A stretch of DNA of 12,993 nucleotides from Balneolaceae bacterium (GTDB lineage Bacteria > Bacteroidota > Rhodothermia > Balneolales > Balneolaceae), in the NCBI GenBank assembly GCA_007134665.1, contig SLKH01000280.1, positions 1 to 12,993 of the forward strand, read 5' to 3'. Below, in pieces: positions 1-6,694 of the stretch. The first letter of the stretch is position 1, and each line of letters starts with the position of its first letter. A program made the translations under genes and the position numbers. The notes beneath the pieces are model-generated. The model made no database searches, was not told where the DNA came from, and worked only from the letters and a program-made list of their open reading frames with translations.

Positions 1-53
1 GAGATCAGAGATCAATTTTGGGCTCAATTCTTCTGACATCATAGTTTGACTAT

Positions 54-90
54 AAAAATAAGGCGGTACCCAATCTAATGAGCCCGCCTT
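54..90 (-). terminator. Rho-independent terminator of the efflux operon
   Basis: On the minus strand a 7-bp stem (AAGGCGG with CCGCCTT, top-strand 60-66 and 84-90) with a 17-nt loop is followed directly by ATTTTTATA. It sits about 30 nt past the stop codon of the RND pump gene, the expected place for an intrinsic terminator ending the adaptor-pump transcript. The loop is long and the stem short, so its strength is uncertain. Confidence 0.65.
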
Positions 91-120
91 GAATGGAAGA
101 AAAGAATTTGATTACCCGGC

Positions 121-3100
121 TTAGTCTGTCAAATTTGCCGGTACAGTTTGTCGTGAACGGCTGAAGAGTTTCGAAAACTCTTTTTCACGGAACCAGACGA
201 GAATCTTGTCTACATTGATATAAACTACCGGAATCAATATCAGTGTGATCAGTGTTGAAGCCAGCAATCCACCAATCACAACCCGTGCAAGTGCAGCCTG
301 AATTTCACCACCGGCTCCCCAACCGAATGAGAGGGGGAGCAATCCAAGTACAGTAGTCAGGGTTGTCATCAAAATCGGCCTTAATCTGAGACGGCCGGCT
401 TCAATCACTCCTTCAATAACACTCATTCCGCGGTCACGACGCATCAGGTTAATGTAATCAACCAATACAATCGCATTGTTTACTACAATACCAATCAGCA
501 TGATGATCCCCATAATGCTCTGCATGTTCAGCGTTGTATTGGTCAAAAGCATCGTAGGAACGATACCAACAATAGCCACCGGAACTGCAAACATCACGAT
601 CAGGGGATCCACAAAGCGTTCAAATTGTGCAGCCATCACCATATAGATTAAAAACAGTGCCATCAGGATCGACATGATGAAGTCTTGCTGTGCCCGCTGT
701 TGTTCTTCGTATTCACCACCGTAGGTTATCGAGAATCCGCTCGGCAGGGTTATACCTGCAATTTCGGCCCTGATTTTTTCAACAGCTTCACCAAGCGGAA
801 CTCCAGCCTCAAGGTTAGCAGTGATATTGGTTACCCGCTGTCCGTTAACACGATTGATCGCTGTTGGCCCTCTTGCCGATCGTTGTTGAATAACCGTTGA
901 AACGGGTATAACTTCACCTGTAGCTGTTGTAACAGATATATTATCCAGGTCAAGGGTGCTCATTCTGTCTTCCTGCCGTAAACGAACCATAATATCGTAC
1001 TCTTCACCAGCTTCCCTGAAGAGTCCTGCCCGGCTGCCACCAATGTTTGTTTGAATTGCCTGGGCAACCTCACGCACAGTGAGTCCAAGTTCGGAGATCA
1101 ATTCACGGTCGAAATAGATATTCTGTTCCGGCCTTCCTTCCTGCCTGTCAGACCTGACACCTCTTACTTCGGGTATCCGTTCCATACGATTTCGAATCTG
1201 GTCGGCTATTTCATCAGCCCGCTCAAGATCATATCCTCTCAGTTCAAGCTGTACGGCTTCGTCATCATCTTCACCTCCGCCACCGCCAAAAATTCTTCTG
1301 AGAATCCATAATCCAGACTGTGCCCTTACACGAACGGTTCCGCCCGGAATGATTCCTTCCAGTTTTGATCTTAGCTCATCGGCAAGATCGTATGAGTTGA
1401 TCGTTCGTTGTGTTACATCCACAAGGTCCAAATCAATTCGTGCTCTGCCGGGACGTACATCCGTTGTGATATATTTAACCTGGTCCATCGGAGTCAGTGC
1501 TCTAACCCTGGTCTCAAGCTCTTCCAGGTATTGGCTTGCAATTGTAATATTCAATCCTTCGGCAAGATGGAAATCAATTCTTACATTGTCTGCTTCTGTC
1601 TCCGGGGCAAGTTCGACTGGTATGTATTTCCACGTGTAAAATGCGCCGCCGAGAAGAATTACCGTTACACCAAATACGACATACTTTTTTTGGATGGCAT
1701 TTCTGAGAATACCTGCATAGGTATATTCGAATTGTGCAAATTTCTTCTGGAACCATCCTTTATCCTTTTCAGTCAGTTCCGAATCCGGTTTGATTGTCAT
1801 GAATCGGCTCGCCAGCATCGGTACCAAAGTTAATGCTACGAGAAGGGAACACGCGAGAGCGAAAACCACGACAAGTGCAAGTTCCTGGAATAAAGTTCCC
1901 GTAATGGTCTGCATAAAAACGACCGGAAGGAAAATAACCGATGTCGTAAGTGTTGATGCGATAATTGCACCACTAACCTCTTTTGTCCCAATCAAGGCGC
2001 TTACCTTACGATCCTTACCCTCGCTGCGCAGCCGAACAATGTTTTCAAGAACTACAATAGCGTTGTCAACAATCAGGCCTACACCAAGAGCAAGCCCTCC
2101 AAAACTCATTTGATTCAGTGTCAGATCATTAAAATAGAGCAGCCCGAAGGTGGCGATAATAGATATCGGGATGGAAAGTGCTATAATGAAAGTGGTTGAC
2201 CCGTTTCGAAGGAATATGTAAAGCACAAAAATTGCAAGCAGGCCTCCCCAGATTGCGGCTTGTTGAACATTATCAATGGAATTCTGTATGAATTCACTTT
2301 GATCGGTAATCATCACAAGGTTGATATCAGACCGCTCACTGTTAATTCTCTCAATCTCTCGTTGAATACCGGCAGAAACAGCTACCGTATTGGCACCGGT
2401 CTGCTTACGGATTCCCATCCGCACCATCGGTTTTCCATCAAGATGAACAACCCTGTTCACATCCTGGAAAGTATCCTCCACTGTGGCAATATCTCGAACC
2501 CTGATTGGATTACCATCAATTCGTGTAATGATTGTATTTGAGATCTGATCAATTGAATCATATTCACCGAGGGTTCTGACATAAAGCTCATTCAGCCCGT
2601 CATTAACATTACCACCGGGAAGGGTCTGGTTTTCAGCAGCAATAGCGTTCTGTACCTGAGCAGCAGAAAGGCCACTTGCTATCAATCGGTCGCGTTTCAG
2701 ATTCACCCTGATTTCGCGGTAGACACCACCCCAAATATCAATAGCACCTACTCCGGGAACCTGTTCTATCTCTTTGGCAATATCCCTGTCCAGTATCCGG
2801 GTTAGTTCATCCATTGGCCGATCCGACTGTGCTCCAAGAATCACAATTGGAGAGTCGTTCGGGTCGAATTTCCGGATCCTTGGCGGATCGGCTTCATCCG
2901 GTAAACTATTTCTTACCCTGTCAAGAGCTGCCCGTACGTCATTTGCCGCTTCATCCAAATTCACCCCTTGAGTAAATGTCAGGCTAACAGAGCTTTGCCC
3001 CTCGGATGATCGTGATCGTATCTCTTCGAGGTTTGCTACACCCGCAATCGCATTCTCAATGCGGTCAGTGATAATATTTTCTATCTCTTCCGGCCCGACA

Positions 3101-3258
3101 TTCGGATAGCTTACCTGCACATTTAATCGTGGAAATTCAATCGGAGGTAAGAGATCAACCGGCAGGTATCGAAAGCCTGCGATACCCAGTGTGATTACAA
3201 TTAAGTAGACCATCAATGTTGCGATCGGTCGTTTTACAGAGATATCTGTCAATCCCAT
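121..3258 (-). CDS. RND-family efflux pump, inner-membrane transporter (HAE1/AcrB type)
   Basis: A proton-driven inner-membrane pump subunit, expected to work as a trimer with the adaptor encoded just upstream and an outer-membrane channel to export hydrophobic or amphiphilic compounds. Its 1045 residues match the usual RND length. Visible parts are TM1 (about 12-31), a first periplasmic porter half (32-335), a TM2-6 block (336-487), TM7 (526-545), a second porter half (546-860) and a TM8-12 block (861-1020). The TM4 motif GLIVDNAIVVLENI keeps the first proton-relay aspartate of AcrB (D398 here, D407 there) but has N399 in place of D408. The TM10 motif VVNNAIVLVDY has N927 where AcrB has K940. 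R956-P961 (RLRLRP) matches the conserved stretch after TM10. The start ATG GGA TTG fits the family N-terminus (MGLTDISVKRP). No clear Shine-Dalgarno is visible. The asparagine-type motifs argue against a CzcA/CusA metal pump; the substrate cannot be read from sequence. Confidence 0.96.
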   Translation of the reverse strand: MGLTDISVKRPIATLMVYLIVITLGIAGFRYLPVDLLPPIEFPRLNVQVSYPNVGPEEIENIITDRIENAIAGVANLEEIRSRSSEGQSSVSLTFTQGVNLDEAANDVRAALDRVRNSLPDEADPPRIRKFDPNDSPIVILGAQSDRPMDELTRILDRDIAKEIEQVPGVGAIDIWGGVYREIRVNLKRDRLIASGLSAAQVQNAIAAENQTLPGGNVNDGLNELYVRTLGEYDSIDQISNTIITRIDGNPIRVRDIATVEDTFQDVNRVVHLDGKPMVRMGIRKQTGANTVAVSAGIQREIERINSERSDINLVMITDQSEFIQNSIDNVQQAAIWGGLLAIFVLYIFLRNGSTTFIIALSIPISIIATFGLLYFNDLTLNQMSFGGLALGVGLIVDNAIVVLENIVRLRSEGKDRKVSALIGTKEVSGAIIASTLTTSVIFLPVVFMQTITGTLFQELALVVVFALACSLLVALTLVPMLASRFMTIKPDSELTEKDKGWFQKKFAQFEYTYAGILRNAIQKKYVVFGVTVILLGGAFYTWKYIPVELAPETEADNVRIDFHLAEGLNITIASQYLEELETRVRALTPMDQVKYITTDVRPGRARIDLDLVDVTQRTINSYDLADELRSKLEGIIPGGTVRVRAQSGLWILRRIFGGGGGEDDDEAVQLELRGYDLERADEIADQIRNRMERIPEVRGVRSDRQEGRPEQNIYFDRELISELGLTVREVAQAIQTNIGGSRAGLFREAGEEYDIMVRLRQEDRMSTLDLDNISVTTATGEVIPVSTVIQQRSARGPTAINRVNGQRVTNITANLEAGVPLGEAVEKIRAEIAGITLPSGFSITYGGEYEEQQRAQQDFIMSILMALFLIYMVMAAQFERFVDPLIVMFAVPVAIVGIVPTMLLTNTTLNMQSIMGIIMLIGIVVNNAIVLVDYINLMRRDRGMSVIEGVIEAGRLRLRPILMTTLTTVLGLLPLSFGWGAGGEIQAALARVVIGGLLASTLITLILIPVVYINVDKILVWFREKEFSKLFSRSRQTVPANLTD

Positions 3259-3301
3259 GGCTTTGTATTAATCGTTTTAAGTGTTAGGAAAGAAAAATTG
3301 G

Positions 3302-4591
3302 TTACTGTACTGTTCCGGCAATGTCCTGGATCATGATTCGTTCCAGAAGATCCTGTGGTTGTGTGCGCTGCATGGTGATGATTCTGTCCCAGGTTGCAGC
3401 GCGAATTCTTACCCGGTTATCATCAGAGCCAACAAGGAGCCCCTGTCCAACGGTTACAATCCAATCACCACTATTTACACCGACAACACCAACGGTTTCA
3501 CGTCCTTTTGCAATAATCTGTACGCGCCGGAATTCCAGCTCTGTCGGGTCACTTAACGGCGGAGGGTTATCTGAATCTACCTCAGTGATAGGTTCCATTT
3601 CAGTTCCAAAAAATGGAGCAACATATATGCCCTGTTCGCCGGTTCTCGGATGCTGATAAATTGCACTTATGGGTACTATTGTAGCTTGTTCGGATTCGCC
3701 ATAGAGAATGTCAACCGTCACAAACATACCCGGCATCAGTAATCCGGAATCATTAGGAATATCTATTTCACCCTGTGTGCTGAAGCTGCCCTGTGATAAA
3801 AACGGTGAAATTCTTGCAACTTCACCATACAGTAGTGTATCTCCGATGGTCTCAGAAAAAATGACTGCTGTTTGGCCGATACTAATATTGCGGACCATAT
3901 TTTCAGTCAGACTTACAATCACTTTAGTATTATCAACATCACCTACTGTAAATAGCAATGTATTGTTATTGGCCTGCATCCCGACTTCGGCATTTCTGCC
4001 TCCTACGATACCTGAAATGGGTGACCGGATAATCGTTCTGTTAAGTTCATCCTGACGTTCAGCCATCGTTGACCTTGCCTGATCAACTTGTGCTTGTGTA
4101 AGCTCGAGTGTTGCTTCAGCAGATTGAACCTGAAGTTCAGCCCTTTCAAGCTCCACTTCACTGATTAGATCTCGCTCTGCAAGTGTTTGTTGCCGGCGCA
4201 GTTCATTTCGTGCTTCATTCAAACTCGCCTCAGCCTGACGCATTTGTGCTTCATTTATTCTCAGGCTTGCTCTTGACTGTTCAAGTCGCTCACGATATTC
4301 ATAATCTTCGAGTCGTACCAGGGGATCGCCCTGCTGGACATAATCACCGTTCTGTGCATACACTTCGACAATAGGTGAATTGATACGAGGATGGATAGCA
4401 ACCTGGTTGCCGGCCCTTACAATTCCGCTTAATCTCTCTTCAAGCGGCAATGAACCAAACTGCGCCTGGACAGCCTCTACAGATGGGATTACCCTGTTAT
4501 TAGAATTAAAATTATTTTCATCGCCAGAACCACAGGCTTGCAAAGCCATAATTAAAGCGAATAGGAAAGATATAGTTATCGTAGTTCTCAT
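3302..4591 (-). CDS. RND efflux periplasmic adaptor (membrane fusion protein), lipoprotein
   Basis: The adaptor that bridges the RND pump to an outer-membrane channel. The 429-residue protein begins with a lipoprotein signal peptide whose lipobox LQAC puts the lipidated cysteine at residue 20. Half-lipoyl segments lie at about 62-96 and 185-220 (RSPISGIVGG), flanking a long heptad-rich helical hairpin at about 97-184 that is rich in Glu, Gln, Arg and Ala and would contact the channel. A beta-barrel region (about 221-295) and a membrane-proximal domain (about 300-395) follow. The C-terminal tail to 429 is somewhat longer than the barrel needs. The gene is first in its transcript, with 43 bp separating its stop codon from the pump start. 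A Pro-rich loop at 342-348 (NPPPLSD) is a local insertion. The family call is secure; the export substrate is unknown. Confidence 0.95.
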   Translation of the reverse strand: MRTTITISFLFALIMALQACGSGDENNFNSNNRVIPSVEAVQAQFGSLPLEERLSGIVRAGNQVAIHPRINSPIVEVYAQNGDYVQQGDPLVRLEDYEYRERLEQSRASLRINEAQMRQAEASLNEARNELRRQQTLAERDLISEVELERAELQVQSAEATLELTQAQVDQARSTMAERQDELNRTIIRSPISGIVGGRNAEVGMQANNNTLLFTVGDVDNTKVIVSLTENMVRNISIGQTAVIFSETIGDTLLYGEVARISPFLSQGSFSTQGEIDIPNDSGLLMPGMFVTVDILYGESEQATIVPISAIYQHPRTGEQGIYVAPFFGTEMEPITEVDSDNPPPLSDPTELEFRRVQIIAKGRETVGVVGVNSGDWIVTVGQGLLVGSDDNRVRIRAATWDRIITMQRTQPQDLLERIMIQDIAGTVQ

Positions 4592-4620
4592 TATTATTTA
4601 TTTATACCGGGATGTTTAAA

Positions 4621-4662
4621 TGCCCTGTTACATTGTATTTACAGGCAAGTGCATCATTGCAA
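4621..4662 (-). promoter_or_regulatory. Possible operator/promoter of the efflux operon
   Basis: Some 30-56 nt upstream of the adaptor ATG lies an imperfect inverted repeat, TGCCCTGT (4621-4628) facing ACAGGCA (4641-4647), with one extra C in the left arm. A TTGCAA hexamer (4657-4662) could be a -35 box for minus-strand transcription, with AATACA or TAAATA (within 4634-4641) as a weak -10 overlapping the repeat. That arrangement would suit a dimeric repressor of the efflux operon, but no regulator gene is adjacent. This is a pattern call only. Confidence 0.3.
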
Positions 4663-4815
4663 CGCTTTATTATCGCTAATTAATTCAGATGCAGTTGTAA
4701 AACGTTATAAAAAATGTGCAAATATTTAACTTCAAGAACGGTTACACTGGTAAAAAGATTTCTTCGTTTACAAGTTTTTATAGATGATGTAATCGATTAG
4801 TTTGTTTATTTCATT

Positions 4816-5847
4816 ATGGATTCTGTTACCCACATTGCACTTGGTGCGGTCATCGGTGAGGCGAAACTTGGACGTGAGGTTGGTTATAAAGCGGCACTTT
4901 GGGGTGCGGCGATCAGCACGTTCCCGGATCTGGATGTGCTCTTAAACCCATTCCTTGACTCAGCGCATCAACTTCGATTTCACCGTGGTTTTACTCATTC
5001 ATTTGTATTTCTGTTATTGGCTTCACCTGTTTTTGGCTTGCTGATTCAGCGGTTTCACAGGGAAAAATATGATATCGGGTGGAAACCCTGGGCATGGGTA
5101 GCATTCTGGTCATTACTTAGTCATATCCTTATTGATGTGACGACCAGTTATGGTACTCAGATTTTTGAACCATTCAGCAGCTACCCTGCTACGATCGATT
5201 CCATGTTTATTATCGACCCTTTTTATACATCACCATTAATTGCCGGTATCATCATCTCATTACTGCAAAAAAAAGATTCAAAGCTCAGGATATGGGTGCC
5301 AAGAGTAGCACTGCTTGTGAGCAGTTTATATATCATGGTGGGCCTTGGAATCAAAGCACATGTAAACCAGGTATTTGATGCTTCATTTAAACAGCAATAT
5401 GGCAACTATGAAAGGTTAAAGACCATTCCCGGGCCATTCACCAATTTGCTTTGGATGGGCTACATCGAGCGAAATGATTCCATTTATGTCAGCACTTATT
5501 CACTATTTGATGATAACTACCATCTCAATTTTAATGGGATTGCAAAAAATTCAAACCTTTTAGAACCCTGGATTGATGATTATCCGGTTGATGTGTTAAA
5601 TTGGTTTTCAATGGGATATTACATAATGGAAAAATCAGGAAATGAGCTTTATCTGCACGATCTCAGATTCGGGCGAAGTGATTTTTGGCTTAGCCATAAT
5701 GCCGATTTTATCTGGACGAATCGTTTTATCTTTAATGAAGACAGTACCAATGTAGTCGATTTTGACAGGGCGATACCCATTCTTGATTCTGGTGTGGATA
5801 ACAGAGAACAGATCTGGAATCGATTTTTAGGTATAAAACCGGATTAA
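4816..5847 (+). CDS. YdjM-type membrane-bound putative metal-dependent hydrolase with C-terminal domain
   Basis: A 343-residue protein. Its first ~180 residues match the YdjM/YbcI family of inner-membrane putative metal-dependent hydrolases: MDSVTHIALG at the N-terminus (H6), FPDLD at 36-40 (D38, D40), the signature HRGFTHS at 56-62 and SHILID at 102-107 (H103, D107). These His/Asp residues are the likely metal ligands. Hydrophobic segments at about 63-78, 92-108, 138-150 and 161-180 make the N-terminal part a membrane domain. Residues 181-343 have no clear membrane segment, are rich in Tyr, Trp, Phe and Asp, and form an added domain absent from the short E. coli-type proteins. The substrate is not established for the family. 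The gene is divergent from the efflux operon, with 224 bp between the two starts. The stop codon falls inside a copy of a dispersed repeat. Confidence 0.85.
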   Translation: MDSVTHIALGAVIGEAKLGREVGYKAALWGAAISTFPDLDVLLNPFLDSAHQLRFHRGFTHSFVFLLLASPVFGLLIQRFHREKYDIGWKPWAWVAFWSLLSHILIDVTTSYGTQIFEPFSSYPATIDSMFIIDPFYTSPLIAGIIISLLQKKDSKLRIWVPRVALLVSSLYIMVGLGIKAHVNQVFDASFKQQYGNYERLKTIPGPFTNLLWMGYIERNDSIYVSTYSLFDDNYHLNFNGIAKNSNLLEPWIDDYPVDVLNWFSMGYYIMEKSGNELYLHDLRFGRSDFWLSHNADFIWTNRFIFNEDSTNVVDFDRAIPILDSGVDNREQIWNRFLGIKPD

Positions 5848-5871
5848 CCCAAAATTGTCATTGGAACAATG
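5844..5871 (+). repeat. Dispersed repeat, copy 1 (TTAACCCAAAATTGTCATTG core)
   Basis: These 28 bases match 10551-10578 with a single difference (G for A at 5864). The copy begins inside the stop codon of the preceding gene. Its right half folds as TCATTG, GAA loop, CAATGA, a small stem-loop. A partial third copy lies at 8880-8895. Orientation is the same in all three. It looks like a REP-like intergenic element, though I cannot count genome copies. Confidence 0.6.
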
Positions 5872-5936
5872 ATCCCGACGCGATCGCCGGGATCCGAAGG
5901 GCCCGTAAGGCATAAAAGCTCTAACGGCTTCTTTGG
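5871..5936. other. Two consecutive stem-loops in the 3' region of the hydrolase gene
   Basis: The first stem pairs 5871-5880 (GATCCCGACG) with 5885-5894 (CGCCGGGATC) around a CGAT loop, with one A/C mismatch. The second pairs 5895-5906 with 5924-5935 (CGAAGGGCCCGT against ACGGCTTCTTTG), using three G-U pairs and one mismatch. No T-run follows on the plus strand (the sequence continues AAATCAAAAAAAATG), so this is a poor intrinsic terminator. It may be a REP-like palindromic element or an mRNA 3' stabiliser. Confidence 0.5.
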
Positions 5937-6010
5937 GATTAAATCAAAAAAAATGTTGTAAAATTGATGTAACTTTTAATCGTTAATTTGAAAAATGCAG
6001 TTTGTGAATT

Positions 6011-6490
6011 ATGAGACGAAAAATCATTATCGGATCCCTGATTACGGCATTTATCATAGCGTTTCTCTATATCTCGCTAAACCAGATTACACCACAGGAA
6101 ATTGAAAATGCACCGGATTGGGTTCCGCTTGAATCAGCCATATCACAATTACAAACAGTAGAATCAGACCGGCTGATACTGATAGATATCTATGAAGTTG
6201 GTTGTCGATTTTGCCGTCAGATGGAACGGGAGGTTTACCCATCAGAATCAATCCGTACCTTAATTGACCGGAGTTTTATTCCTGTTAAAATTAACGGTAA
6301 TTCTGATAATACTGTCGTTTACCAGGGTGAAACAATGACTGAACAACAGTTTGCCAACAAAATGGGTCTCACAGCATTTCCGTTCACCGTAGTTCTTGAC
6401 GCAGATGGAAATGTACTGAGAACCAGAAGAGGTTATATGGGAGTTGCCGAATTAAGCAGGTTTCTAAACGACGCCCTGAGAGAAGTATAG
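6011..6490 (+). CDS. Membrane-anchored thioredoxin-fold protein (CRFC active site)
   Basis: A 159-residue protein with a short basic N-terminus and one hydrophobic segment (about 4-23) that acts as an uncleaved anchor or signal peptide, placing a thioredoxin-like domain (about 40-159) outside the cytoplasm. The redox centre is C65-R-F-C68 in the context IYEVGCRFCRQMEREVY. The usual Trp before the first Cys is Gly. The cis-proline loop is at P124 (AFPFTVVLDADG). The long helix after CxxC and the VYPSESIRTLI stretch resemble the DUF255/SoxW-like branch, whose members reduce or guard thiols in exported proteins. The partner is unknown. It lies on the same strand as the hydrolase gene but 163 bp downstream, with a structured repeat between them, so co-transcription is doubtful. 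No SD is evident before the ATG. Confidence 0.85.
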   Translation: MRRKIIIGSLITAFIIAFLYISLNQITPQEIENAPDWVPLESAISQLQTVESDRLILIDIYEVGCRFCRQMEREVYPSESIRTLIDRSFIPVKINGNSDNTVVYQGETMTEQQFANKMGLTAFPFTVVLDADGNVLRTRRGYMGVAELSRFLNDALREV

Positions 6491-6651
6491 GATTTAAATG
6501 ACTCCTGTAATATACTGCCCAGTAACCCTGCGGTTTAAGAAATCGAAGCCTAATCACCTTTATAAGAACTAAAAATTAAAATTTAACGTTAAGCATTCAA
6601 TCTTCTTGTATTCAGCCTGAGATTGAAAAAAGTTAGTTTTCATCAAGACTA

Positions 6652-6679
6652 TTGTCAATAAAAGCTCTACCCCTAATTA
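6652..6679 (+). promoter_or_regulatory. Possible promoter for the S9 peptidase gene
   Basis: TTGTCA (6652-6657) and TAATTA (6674-6679) are separated by 16 bp and lie just upstream of the peptidase ATG at 6695. The implied leader is very short (roughly 10 nt), and A/T-rich DNA throws up such pairs by chance. Nothing else in the 204-bp gap (6491-6694) stands out. Confidence 0.25.
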
Positions 6680-6694
6680 AAAGTAATATTCATT

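Noticed and set aside
1..14. Tandem GAGATCA GAGATCA at the left edge
   Set aside because: Two 7-bp copies at a window edge are too little to call a repeat element.
1255..1300. Gly-rich then acidic run in the RND pump (about residues 658-667) as a frameshift or low-complexity error
   Set aside because: The frame is intact on both sides and RND pumps often have a variable Gly-rich loop at this point in the second porter half.
121..3258. Heavy-metal (CzcA/CusA) efflux pump
   Set aside because: The TM4 and TM10 motifs and the adaptor type fit the HAE1 drug/amphiphile group; no metal-ligand Met or His clusters are visible.
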